A stretch of DNA of 64,000 nt from Sporobacter sp963677825 (lineage in GTDB: Bacteria; Bacillota; Clostridia; Oscillospirales; Oscillospiraceae). The stretch covers positions 2,604,001-2,668,000 of the forward strand of contig CAXXEF010000001.1 in assembly GCA_963677825.2 (NCBI GenBank). The letters run 5' to 3'. The translations under genes and the position numbers were made by a program. The notes under the pieces are model-generated. The model was not told the DNA's origin. It ran no database searches and worked only from the letters and a program-made list of their open reading frames with translations. Below are positions 33,810-41,859 of the stretch, piece after piece. Each line of letters begins with the position of its first letter. Within the stretch, counting starts at the first letter, position 1.

Positions 33810-35507
33810 ATGTTTTCATCAATTGATACCGCTTGGACTCTAATCGCCGCGGCACTTGTCTTCCTCATGCAGGCAGGCTTCGCGATGGTAGAGACCGGAT
33901 TTACGAGGGCGAAAAACGCAGGTAACATCATCATGAAAAACCTGATGGACTTTTCGCTTGGTTCTCTGGCATATTGGTTCGTCGGTTTCGGCATCATGTT
34001 CGGGACGGGCACCGGCATTTTCGGCGCCATCGACTTCTTCACGATGGGCGATTATAGTTCGACAATCCCGACACATACGTTCCTGATTTTCCAGACGGTT
34101 TTTGCAGCCACGGCAGCAACGATCGTATCGGGCGCGATGGCGGAACGCACGAAATTCTCTTCATATATTATTTACAGCGTTGTTATCAGTCTGGTCGTTT
34201 ACCCGATCTCCGGTCACTGGGTATGGGGCGGCGGCTGGCTGTCTGAAATGGGCTTCGTCGATTTCGCTGGTTCCTCTGTCGTTCATATGGTCGGCGGTGT
34301 TGCGGCTTTAGTCGGTGCGGCGCTTCTCGGTCCGCGTATCGGCAAGTACACCAAAGACGGCAAACCCAAGGCGATCCCCGGCCACAGCCTGACGCTTGGC
34401 GCGCTCGGCGTGTTCATCCTCTGGTTCGGCTGGTTCGGCTTTAACCCCGGCTCGACGCTGGGTGTTGAGGGCCAGGAAGTTGCGGTCGGCTCGATCTTCG
34501 TGACAACAAACCTCGCGGCCGCGGCAGGCGCTGCCGGCACGATGATCATCACTTGGATCAAGTACAAAAAGCCTGACGTCTCCATGACGCTCAACGGCGC
34601 GCTCGGCGGCCTTGTTGCCATCACGGCCGGTTGTGCCAACGTATCACCCGGCGGCGCAGCGCTTATCGGTTTGATTGCCTCGTTCTTTATCGTTTTCGGT
34701 ATTGAATTCATCGACAAAGTTCTCAAAATTGACGATCCCGTCGGTGCGGTCGGCGTCCACGGTATCTGCGGTGGCGTCGGTACGATCCTGGTTGGCTTCT
34801 TTGCGGTTCCTGGCGAAGATTTCGCAGGCGGCCTGTTCTACGGCGGCGGCGGCGCCCTCTTGGGCACGCAGGTCATCGGTGTCCTCGCCATTGCGGCTTG
34901 GGTTGCTGTGACCATGTTCATCACCTTCTTCCTCATTAAGAAAACTGTCGGTCTGCGCGTTTCCGCTGCGGAAGAAATCGCCGGCCTGGACATCGAAGAG
35001 CACGGCCTCGTTTCCAGCTACGCCGACTTTATGCCTGCTGTACCCGTAATGGCTACGGGCGAAGGTATTGCTTCTGCTGGTACCGGCACAGTCAGCATGG
35101 ACACGGCTATTCCTGTTGAAGTTAAGAAATCCACACCGGCTTCCGGCTCGGATGTTAAGATCACCAAGATTGAGATCATCACCAGCCAGGCCAAGTTTGA
35201 CGCACTGAAAGCGGCCATGGATTCCATTGGGATCACCGGTATGACGGTTACCAACGTCATGGGCTGCGGCATTCAGAAGGGCCACACCGAGTACTATCGC
35301 GGCGTTGAAGTCGAAGTCAACCTTCTGCCGAAGGTCTGCACGGAGATTGTCGTTGCGAAGATCCCGGTCAGCACCGTTATCGAAACGGCGAAAAAAGCCC
35401 TGTACACCGGCAACATCGGCGACGGTAAGATCTTCGTCTACGATGTAGAAAACGTTATTCGTGTCCGCACGGGCGACGAAGGCTACGCGGCGCTGCAGGA
35501 CGAATAA
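33810..35507 (+). CDS. Ammonium transporter fused to a PII (GlnB/GlnK) domain
   Basis: A 565-residue fusion. Residues 1-400 form an Amt/Rh-type ammonium channel with about eleven membrane segments. The twin pore histidines fall in SSVVHMVGG and GVHGICGGVG, and the N-terminal ETGFTRAKNAGNI is a family mark. A ~50-residue linker follows. Residues ~450-560 are a PII signalling domain: KITKIEIITSQAKFDALK, the T-loop GHTEYYRGVEVEVNLLPK, the B-loop TGNIGDGKIFVYD and C-terminal RVRTGDEG. The T-loop tyrosine uridylylated in enteric GlnB (Tyr51) is replaced by valine. The start ATG follows AAAGGGAGG. A dedicated promoter and attenuator-like leader precede it; glnA3 is divergent. Confidence 0.93.
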   Translation: MFSSIDTAWTLIAAALVFLMQAGFAMVETGFTRAKNAGNIIMKNLMDFSLGSLAYWFVGFGIMFGTGTGIFGAIDFFTMGDYSSTIPTHTFLIFQTVFAATAATIVSGAMAERTKFSSYIIYSVVISLVVYPISGHWVWGGGWLSEMGFVDFAGSSVVHMVGGVAALVGAALLGPRIGKYTKDGKPKAIPGHSLTLGALGVFILWFGWFGFNPGSTLGVEGQEVAVGSIFVTTNLAAAAGAAGTMIITWIKYKKPDVSMTLNGALGGLVAITAGCANVSPGGAALIGLIASFFIVFGIEFIDKVLKIDDPVGAVGVHGICGGVGTILVGFFAVPGEDFAGGLFYGGGGALLGTQVIGVLAIAAWVAVTMFITFFLIKKTVGLRVSAAEEIAGLDIEEHGLVSSYADFMPAVPVMATGEGIASAGTGTVSMDTAIPVEVKKSTPASGSDVKITKIEIITSQAKFDALKAAMDSIGITGMTVTNVMGCGIQKGHTEYYRGVEVEVNLLPKVCTEIVVAKIPVSTVIETAKKALYTGNIGDGKIFVYDVENVIRVRTGDEGYAALQDE

Positions 35508-35544
35508 ATTAGTTAAAGCACTATCCCTTCATATCTAGTCAAGT

Positions 35545-35580
35545 CCATCCGGCGGAGAAATCCGCCGGATGGGCTTTTCT
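35545..35580 (+). terminator. Terminator of the Amt-PII gene
   Basis: A 12-bp stem CCATCCGGCGGA / TCCGCCGGATGG (35545-35556 with 35561-35572), loop GAAA, followed by GCTTTTCT. Confidence 0.85.
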
Positions 35581-35587
35581 CTGGCAT

Positions 35588-35640
35588 TAAAAAACGCACA
35601 GTAAAGCGCCGGCCTTTAAGGCCGGCGCTTTACTGTGCGT
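35588..35640 (-). terminator. Terminator of the NrdD-like small gene
   Basis: A 21-bp perfect stem (35594-35614 with 35620-35640). On the minus strand it is followed by TTTTTTAAT. It starts about 25 nt after the stop of the minus-strand gene. Confidence 0.85.
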
Positions 35641-35665
35641 ATTAAAGGTGTTTAAAGTTTATGCT

Positions 35666-35929
35666 TTAGTGGTGTGTAACACGATCAGACTCCTCGGCGC
35701 GTTTGCCGTCATTGAAGCGATCGAGTGTGCCGACGAGGTACCCGGTAATCCGGCGTATACGTTCAAACGGGATCGTTTTCCAGTGATACGTCAGGTCTAC
35801 AAAGTCGCCGTCGACGGCGATGTCGATAGCGGAGATGGCCTTATCCGGATAATTCTCACGCGCCCGGCGGACGTACGCGTCGATCTCATCCTGAGTAAGT
35901 GAACCGCCGGTGATGGTAACGTTTGTCAT
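35666..35929 (-). CDS. Small protein with NrdD-like C-terminal sequence
   Basis: An 87-residue protein from the ATG at 35929 (SD GGGGGA). The last ~30 residues (RITGYLVGTLDRFNDGKRAE...) resemble the C-terminal segment shared by anaerobic ribonucleotide reductases and small annotated 'NrdD-like' proteins of Clostridia. The glycyl-radical motif and the large catalytic domain are absent, so it cannot reduce ribonucleotides by itself. Residues 1-55 look like a small independent domain (acidic, beta-rich). No nrdG or full nrdD gene is nearby. Function unknown; the similarity is from memory of the family, not a search. Confidence 0.55.
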   Translation of the reverse strand: MTNVTITGGSLTQDEIDAYVRRARENYPDKAISAIDIAVDGDFVDLTYHWKTIPFERIRRITGYLVGTLDRFNDGKRAEESDRVTHH

Positions 35930-36044
35930 CGGGCATCCCCCAATTGTTGGTGTGTGGTGCACATACATACACTATATCATGATTTGTAATTAAAATCCAG
36001 AGAATTTTTTAACCTGGGCTAAAGACGATACAGAAGGCGCCATA

Positions 36045-36082
36045 CAAGAAAACACCGGCGGCTCGATCGAGCCGCCGGTGTT
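36045..36082 (-). terminator. Terminator of the gdpP-ftsH gene run
   Basis: A perfect 32-nt palindrome (AACACCGGCGGCTCGA followed by its reverse complement, 36051-36082). Read on the minus strand it is followed by TTCTTGTAT. It lies right after the ftsH stop. Confidence 0.8.
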
Positions 36083-36088
36083 TGTGTT

Positions 36089-38095
36089 TTAGTGGGGGAG
36101 GTCGTCGCCGGGACCGGATTCGTCGGGCGATAAGCCGCCGGACATGTCGGCTGAGTCAACGTCATCCATTGACGGTGCGACGGTCGGTTCCGTTTCAGGA
36201 TCCGGTTTGGGATCGGGCTTTCTCGGCGGGGCGACACCGTTGTGCTCGCACAGGTACTTGAAGTCCTCGCCGTCCATTGTCTCGTATTCGAGCAGATAAT
36301 CGGCTGTTGCGATGAGGATGTTCTTATGCTCGAGAAGCAGCTTCTCGCATACGGCCATTGCTTCGTCGAAAATGTGCTTGATCTCGTCGTCGATGAGCGC
36401 AGCCATCTTTTCAGAGTAGCTCTTCGTCTGTGAGAAGTCTCGGCCGATGAACACGGAATGGCTTGAGTCGTCAAATGAGATGGGACCGACAAGCTCGCTC
36501 ATACCGTATTTTGTAACCATCGATCGGGCGATTGCCGTCGCGTGCTGAATATCGGACGACGCGCCGGTCGAGATGTCGTTGAGCATCAGCTTTTCTGCCA
36601 TGCGTCCACCGAGCGAGGAGACGATCTTCTCGAACATCTCACTTCTGGAGTTGAACGTTTTGTCTTCCGCGGGGCGGTAGATCGTCATGCCGCCGGCCAT
36701 GCCGTGCGGTATAATCGTGATTTGGTGGACGGGGTCGGAGTGTTCAAGATAATGAGAGACAACCGCATGTCCAGCTTCGTGAAACGCTGTCAGCTTCCTG
36801 TCTTTTTCTGTGATGACACGGCTGCGCTTTTCAGGACCCGCGATGACTTTGATCACCGCTTCCTCGATCTCACGCATTGTGATGAACCGGCGGTTGCGCC
36901 GTGCGGAGAGTAACGCTGCCTCGTTGAGGAGGTTTTCGAGATCGGCGCCCGTAAACCCGGTCGTGCCCTTGGCGATGCTGGCGAGATTTACGTCGTCGCC
37001 GAGGACCTTACCGCGCGCATGGACGCGTAAAATCGCTTCACGGCCTTTGATGTCCGGCAGACCGACGTAGACCTGACGGTCGAAACGGCCGGGACGCAGC
37101 AGCGCGCTGTCTAAAATGTCGGAGCGGTTCGTGGCCGCCATGACGATGACGCCCTCGTTGGTGTTGAAGCCGTCCATCTCGACGAGCAGCTGGTTCAGCG
37201 TCTGCTCGCGTTCATCGTGGCCGCCGCCGAGGCCGGCGCCGCGCTGGCGTCCGACCGCGTCAATCTCGTCGATGAAGATGATTGACGGGGCAAGCTTCTT
37301 AGCCTGATCGAACAAATCGCGTACGCGCGAGGCACCGACACCGACATATAGCTCGACGAAATCGGAGCCGGAAATCGATAAAAACTGCACGCCGGCTTCG
37401 CCCGCAACGGCCTTCGCCAGAAGCGTTTTACCGGTACCCGGCGGTCCGATGAGCAATACGCCCTTCGGAATGCGCGCACCGAGTGCGATGTATTTCTGCG
37501 GCCCCTTTAGGAAGTCGACAATTTCCTGCAGCTCTTCTTTTTCTTCGTCTGCGCCTGCGACGTCGGCAAAGGTGACCTTCTTCTTGTCTTCACTGGCCAG
37601 GCGCGTTTTGGCCTTGCCGAATTTCATGACGCCTTTATCGCCGCCGACGCCGGAGCGGTTCATCATCGCGTTCCACAAAAGAACAAGAATGACAATGAAG
37701 ATCGCGTACGGTATCAGCTGTACCCACCAAGGCGTGATCCAGCCGATGTCGTAATCGTAATCGAAGTTATTGTCTTCGATGATCATCTTGTCGATATACG
37801 CGCTGTTGTCTGCGTAAAAAATGTCCAAGTCGTACAAATCGTGCGTGACGATATCGCTTTTGACATCAGTGTCGGGATCTGTATACGGCTCGGTAAGCTT
37901 CATTGTGAGCGTGTTGTCTTTGAGGACAAAGGTTTCGACCTCACCGCTGATAAACAGCCGGCGAACGTCCGAGTACTCGATATCGACGCCGGTGTCCGCC
38001 TGACTGCTTGTGAGCAAATAGACGGATGCAATGAGGATGATAAAGACGAGTACGTAAAACCCTATGTCACGCGGGTTTTTGTTTTTTGGCTTCAA
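36089..38095 (-). CDS. ftsH: ATP-dependent zinc metalloprotease FtsH, TTG start
   Basis: Membrane-anchored AAA+ protease for quality control of membrane and regulatory proteins. It has 668 residues. Two membrane helices (about 12-30 and 128-148) flank an extracytoplasmic segment. Walker A GPPGTGKT is at about 216-223, Walker B IIFIDEIDAVG at about 270-280, then the second-region arginines and the zinc motif HEAGH (about 438-442). The start is TTG at 38095 (KPKNKNPRDIGFY); there is no upstream ATG in frame. A proline/acid-rich tail closes the protein. It is the last gene of a minus-strand run with hpt and tilS, the order known from Bacillus. Confidence 0.96.
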   Translation of the reverse strand: MKPKNKNPRDIGFYVLVFIILIASVYLLTSSQADTGVDIEYSDVRRLFISGEVETFVLKDNTLTMKLTEPYTDPDTDVKSDIVTHDLYDLDIFYADNSAYIDKMIIEDNNFDYDYDIGWITPWWVQLIPYAIFIVILVLLWNAMMNRSGVGGDKGVMKFGKAKTRLASEDKKKVTFADVAGADEEKEELQEIVDFLKGPQKYIALGARIPKGVLLIGPPGTGKTLLAKAVAGEAGVQFLSISGSDFVELYVGVGASRVRDLFDQAKKLAPSIIFIDEIDAVGRQRGAGLGGGHDEREQTLNQLLVEMDGFNTNEGVIVMAATNRSDILDSALLRPGRFDRQVYVGLPDIKGREAILRVHARGKVLGDDVNLASIAKGTTGFTGADLENLLNEAALLSARRNRRFITMREIEEAVIKVIAGPEKRSRVITEKDRKLTAFHEAGHAVVSHYLEHSDPVHQITIIPHGMAGGMTIYRPAEDKTFNSRSEMFEKIVSSLGGRMAEKLMLNDISTGASSDIQHATAIARSMVTKYGMSELVGPISFDDSSHSVFIGRDFSQTKSYSEKMAALIDDEIKHIFDEAMAVCEKLLLEHKNILIATADYLLEYETMDGEDFKYLCEHNGVAPPRKPDPKPDPETEPTVAPSMDDVDSADMSGGLSPDESGPGDDLPH

Positions 38096-38126
38096 ATAAA
38101 TGTCACTTCTTTCCTCGTGTGATAAC

Positions 38127-38663
38127 TCAGGAGTAAATTTCCGGCTTGAGCGAGCCGATGTAAGGCAGGTTGCGGTAGTTTCCTGCGTAATCCAGACCGT
38201 AACCGACGAAGAAATAATCTTCGCATTCGTAGCCGACGTAGTCGGCTTGAACCGGCGCCTTTCGGCGCGACGGTTTGTCCAGGAATGTGCAGGTTTTAAG
38301 CGATGCGGGGTTTAGGTCGGATAGGTACTTAATCAGATAATCAAGCGTGAGTCCGGTGTCGAGTATGTCCTCAACAACGATGATGTGCCGCCCTTCGACA
38401 ATCGAGCCGAGCGCTTTCGTCATCTTCACCTCGCCGGACGTCTTGGTGCCGTCGCCGTACGACGAAACGGCAATGAACTCAATCTGGCAGGGGATGTCAA
38501 CAGCGCGGGCCAGATCGCTCAGAAAAATAAAGGAGCCCTTCAGCACACCGATGAGCAACGGATTTTTGCCCTCGTAGTCACGAGACAGTGCCGCGCCAAG
38601 CTCCTTTACTCGATTATGAATCATTTCTTGTGTGAAATATACTTCCTCGATGTCATTTCTCAT
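38127..38663 (-). CDS. hpt: Hypoxanthine phosphoribosyltransferase
   Basis: Purine salvage: joins hypoxanthine or guanine to PRPP. It has 178 residues from the ATG at 38663; the longer ORF start lies inside tilS. The PRPP-binding motif VVEDILDTGLTL is at about 91-102. FIFLSDLARAV and the late DYFVGYGLDYAGNYRNLPYIG region (about 150-170) are typical of HPRT. The 5' end overlaps the 3' end of tilS by 11 nt. The tilS-hpt-ftsH order is conserved in Firmicutes. Confidence 0.96.
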   Translation of the reverse strand: MRNDIEEVYFTQEMIHNRVKELGAALSRDYEGKNPLLIGVLKGSFIFLSDLARAVDIPCQIEFIAVSSYGDGTKTSGEVKMTKALGSIVEGRHIIVVEDILDTGLTLDYLIKYLSDLNPASLKTCTFLDKPSRRKAPVQADYVGYECEDYFFVGYGLDYAGNYRNLPYIGSLKPEIYS

Positions 38664-40020
38664 AAGTCGGCTCCTCGAATCGGATTTCCAGCGCGGCGTC
38701 CCCGATGCGGCCATGTGCCCGTTTGTCTATGCCGATACCATAGACGCCAAGCACGCCCACGTCGTCGGCGATGACGGGGATCAAAGACCGTTTGCTGACG
38801 GGGATGCGTTTTTCGATGAATAGCTTTTTAAGTGTCTTCGTACCGTTTCGCCCAAAAAGCGTCATTTTGTCGCCGGTTTTGCGGGATCTAATGACGATTT
38901 TACCACAAATGCTATCACATTTGAATAGCAAAGTAATGAATGAACTATTAATTTTTTCGCTGATAACGCCGGCCCGACAAGTGACGGTTATACCGGCTTG
39001 CGGTAAAGATGCCGACAGGCCGTCAAACACGTTGATCGGCGTAAGGGTTGTGGGCTGTGCGTCTTCGTTAAACAAGAGCCGGTCATATTCGCGTATAAGC
39101 GTAATGCCGGGCAGACTCAGACGCTGCGAGCCGGCATCCGACCGGCACAGCGCGAGAATATCGTCGACATGACCGGCTGTCAAAGCGCTGCCGCCGAGCG
39201 CGCGTATCGCACGGGCAGCGACGGGGCGGGGCTGTGACAGGAGCGCCGATACGATGAGTGCATCGCCGTCGACGTTTTCATCGATAAAATCCTGCGCGAG
39301 CTTTGATAAAAACGCGTCATCCTCACGGGCGCGCATTGCAGCGGCGGTGACGGTTTCAGCAAAGCGCGGATTGATCTCCGACAACACGGGTACAACGTGG
39401 CGGCGCACGCGGTTACGCGCGTAAATATCCTGCGCGTTCGTGGCGTCTTCAACGTAATGCAACCGGTTATTTTCAAGATGTGCCAGCACCTCTCGGCGGG
39501 TCACAGTCAGCATCGGGCGCACGATCGATCCGCGCATCGGCGGAATGCCACCGAGCCCGCGCAAGCCGGTGCCGCGCGTGAGATTAAGCAGAACCGTTTC
39601 AGCATTATCATCTGCCGTATGCGCCGTGGCAATCCTGTCTGCACCGATTTTTTTCGCGGTTTGCTCGAAAAAGGCGTATCGGAGGTTACGCGCCGCCGCT
39701 TCGATACCAAGCTTATTGTCACGCGCGTATGACGCGACATCGGCACCGTCGGTGTAAAAGGGGATGTGAAGATCGCGGCATAAATCGCTGACAAACAGCT
39801 GATCGCGGTCGGACGCGTCACCGCGCAAACGATGGTTAAAATGCGCCACCGCAACGCTTAGATCCAGTTCTGAGGACAACGCAAGCAGACAGGATAGCAG
39901 GCAGACGGAGTCAGCGCCGCCCGAGACGGCGGCGAGCACGCACGCACCGGGCGGCAGCAGTCCATGCACGTCGGAAAACGCTCTGATTTTATCGATCGTT
40001 TCCATCGCGCTATTCGTCAT
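38653..40020 (-). CDS. tilS: tRNA(Ile)-lysidine synthase
   Basis: Modifies C34 of the minor tRNA-Ile (CAU) to lysidine, using ATP and lysine, so that it decodes AUA. The 455-residue length is normal. The N-type ATP pyrophosphatase P-loop SGGADS is at 33-38. HFNHRLRGDASDRDQ (about 61-75) and TAHTADDNAETVLLNLTRGTG (about 130-150) carry the characteristic motifs. The C-terminal domain ends before hpt, overlapping it by 11 nt. The proposed start ATG at 40020 overlaps the dnaB stop region. Confidence 0.95.
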   Translation of the reverse strand: MTNSAMETIDKIRAFSDVHGLLPPGACVLAAVSGGADSVCLLSCLLALSSELDLSVAVAHFNHRLRGDASDRDQLFVSDLCRDLHIPFYTDGADVASYARDNKLGIEAAARNLRYAFFEQTAKKIGADRIATAHTADDNAETVLLNLTRGTGLRGLGGIPPMRGSIVRPMLTVTRREVLAHLENNRLHYVEDATNAQDIYARNRVRRHVVPVLSEINPRFAETVTAAAMRAREDDAFLSKLAQDFIDENVDGDALIVSALLSQPRPVAARAIRALGGSALTAGHVDDILALCRSDAGSQRLSLPGITLIREYDRLLFNEDAQPTTLTPINVFDGLSASLPQAGITVTCRAGVISEKINSSFITLLFKCDSICGKIVIRSRKTGDKMTLFGRNGTKTLKKLFIEKRIPVSKRSLIPVIADDVGVLGVYGIGIDKRAHGRIGDAALEIRFEEPTYEK

Positions 40021-41350
40021 GGTGGTGGTCGATGCCGGTATACGTTGTATATTCCGGGATCCACTGCAGCTCGACCTTGCCGGTCTCGCCGCGTCGGTTC
40101 TTTAAGATGATCGCCTCGGCGATGTTATGCTGCGTGCTTTCTTTGTCGTAGTATTCGTCGCGATACAGCCCGATGACGATGTCGGCGTCCTGCTCGATTG
40201 AGCCGGACTCGCGCAGGTCGGACAAGAGCGGACGCTTGTCCTGCCGGGTCTCGTTGGCACGTGAGAGCTGAGAGAGGCAGATGACCGGTACGCTAAGCTC
40301 CTTGGCCATGATCTTGAGCATTCGGCTGATATCCGAAACGATCTGCGTTCTGTTCTCGCCGTATGATTTTGACGGTCCGCCGGCGCTGCGCATCAGCTGC
40401 AGGTAGTCGATAACAATAAGGCCGAGGTCGTTGAGACGGCGGCACTGCGCGTTCATGTCGGCAACCGTGAGAGACGGATTGTCGTTGATGAGCAGATCAA
40501 ATGTACTGATGTGCGTAGCGGCTTTGTTGATCTTCTGCCAGTCGTCCATGGACAGTCGGCCGGTCTGGAGCTTCTTGTTGTCAATGAAGCTCATGGATGA
40601 TAAAAGACGCAGCGCGAGTTGCTCGCGCGACATTTCCAGTGAAAAAACGGCGACTGTTTTATTCGACGCATGCGCGACATGCGTCGCGATGTTGAGCGCG
40701 ATACTTGTTTTACCCATACCGGGGCGTGAGGCGATGAAAATCAGGTCGGACTTGTTTAGCCCCATGATCATGCGGTCGATATCGTCCAGGCCGCTGGGCA
40801 GGCCGGGGTACTTGCTGTCGCTCTTAGACAGCACAGCAAGCTGATTGTATACGTCCTGCATGATCTTGGAGATCGGTTCAAGCCCGGCGGTGCTGCGCCC
40901 CTGACGCAGGGCGTAGATCTTTTTTTCCGCCGCTTCAAGAATGACGGACGCGCCGCCTGCGCCCTCGATGGCCATCTGGGCGATCTCACCGCCGGAATCG
41001 GCAATGGATCGCAGCAGCGACATGTCACGCACGATGTTTGCGTATTCGAGCACATTGGCCGATGATGGCGTGATATTGACCAGCTCGACCAGATACGACG
41101 CGGCATTGTCATTATACACGTTGTTCACGCGCATCTGTTCCAGCACGGTGACAGGATCGATGACCATCGAGTAGGTGAACATCGTGTAAATGGTATCAAA
41201 TATATCGCGGTTGACGCTGGAATAAAAGTCGTCGGTTTTCAGTACGCCGACCACGTCGCCGACGCAGCGCGCGTCCAAAAGCATCGAGCCGAGTACAGCG
41301 TGCTCGGCTTCGATGCTATGCGGCATTTGTCTGGCGATCAAATCGTCCAC
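40010..41350 (-). CDS. dnaB: Replicative DNA helicase DnaB, GTG start
   Basis: Hexameric helicase of the replication fork (DnaC in Bacillus naming). It has 446 residues. The N-terminal domain (about 1-110, PHSIEAEHAVLGSMLLD) is followed by a linker helix and the RecA-like core: Walker A ASRPGMGKTSIALN near 204-217, Walker B LGLIVIDYLQLM (about 310-321) and the LSQLSRANETRQDKRP arginine-finger region. The start is GTG at 41350 with AGGAGT upstream. It lies 29 nt after rplI and overlaps tilS slightly. No intein was seen. Confidence 0.97.
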   Translation of the reverse strand: MDDLIARQMPHSIEAEHAVLGSMLLDARCVGDVVGVLKTDDFYSSVNRDIFDTIYTMFTYSMVIDPVTVLEQMRVNNVYNDNAASYLVELVNITPSSANVLEYANIVRDMSLLRSIADSGGEIAQMAIEGAGGASVILEAAEKKIYALRQGRSTAGLEPISKIMQDVYNQLAVLSKSDSKYPGLPSGLDDIDRMIMGLNKSDLIFIASRPGMGKTSIALNIATHVAHASNKTVAVFSLEMSREQLALRLLSSMSFIDNKKLQTGRLSMDDWQKINKAATHISTFDLLINDNPSLTVADMNAQCRRLNDLGLIVIDYLQLMRSAGGPSKSYGENRTQIVSDISRMLKIMAKELSVPVICLSQLSRANETRQDKRPLLSDLRESGSIEQDADIVIGLYRDEYYDKESTQHNIAEAIILKNRRGETGKVELQWIPEYTTYTGIDHHHDE

Positions 41351-41379
41351 GGTAATTGACTCCTCATATTAAACGGTTA

Positions 41380-41826
41380 TTAGCCCTCTGTAACGAGCAC
41401 GTGTACGGTGCCGGAAATCTCAAAACCAAGCTTGGCCTTGACGTCAAACGAGCCGAAGGTCTTAATATGCTCGTCGAGTACGATTTTGTTTTTTTCGATG
41501 GTGATCGCGTGCTGCTGCTCAAGCGCCTCGGCAATCTCCTTAGACGTCACGGCGCCGAACAGCTTGCCGGATGAGCCGGCCTTAGCCGTCACGCGCACGA
41601 TGACACCATCGAGCTTGTCGGCAACCTCTTTAGCCAGTGCCTTGTCCTCTTCAAGTTTTTTAAGACGTGCTTTTTCCTTGAACTTTATCGCGTTAAGGTT
41701 GTCGGTCGTGGCCTCGACGACGAGTTTGCGCGGCAGCAGATAGTTGCGTGCGTAACCGTCGGATACATCGATAAGCTGGCCTTTTTTACCTTGTCCCTTA
41801 ATGTCCTGCTGTAAAATAACTTTCAT
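41380..41826 (-). CDS. rplI: 50S ribosomal protein L9
   Basis: Binds 23S rRNA near the L1 stalk base and helps frame maintenance. At 148 residues it is full length, with the N-terminal VILQQDIKGQGKKGQLIDVSDGYARNYLLPR domain marks (visible in two halves: KVILQQDIKGQGKKGQLIDV and YARNYLLPRKLV), a long connecting helix (about 40-75) and the C-terminal domain (SSGKLFGAVTSKEIAEAL). It lies between gdpP and dnaB, the usual yybT-rplI-dnaC order. Confidence 0.97.
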   Translation of the reverse strand: MKVILQQDIKGQGKKGQLIDVSDGYARNYLLPRKLVVEATTDNLNAIKFKEKARLKKLEEDKALAKEVADKLDGVIVRVTAKAGSSGKLFGAVTSKEIAEALEQQHAITIEKNKIVLDEHIKTFGSFDVKAKLGFEISGTVHVLVTEG

Positions 41827-41859
41827 GTTTTTTCCTCCGTAATCCTCTCATCGCGGTTG

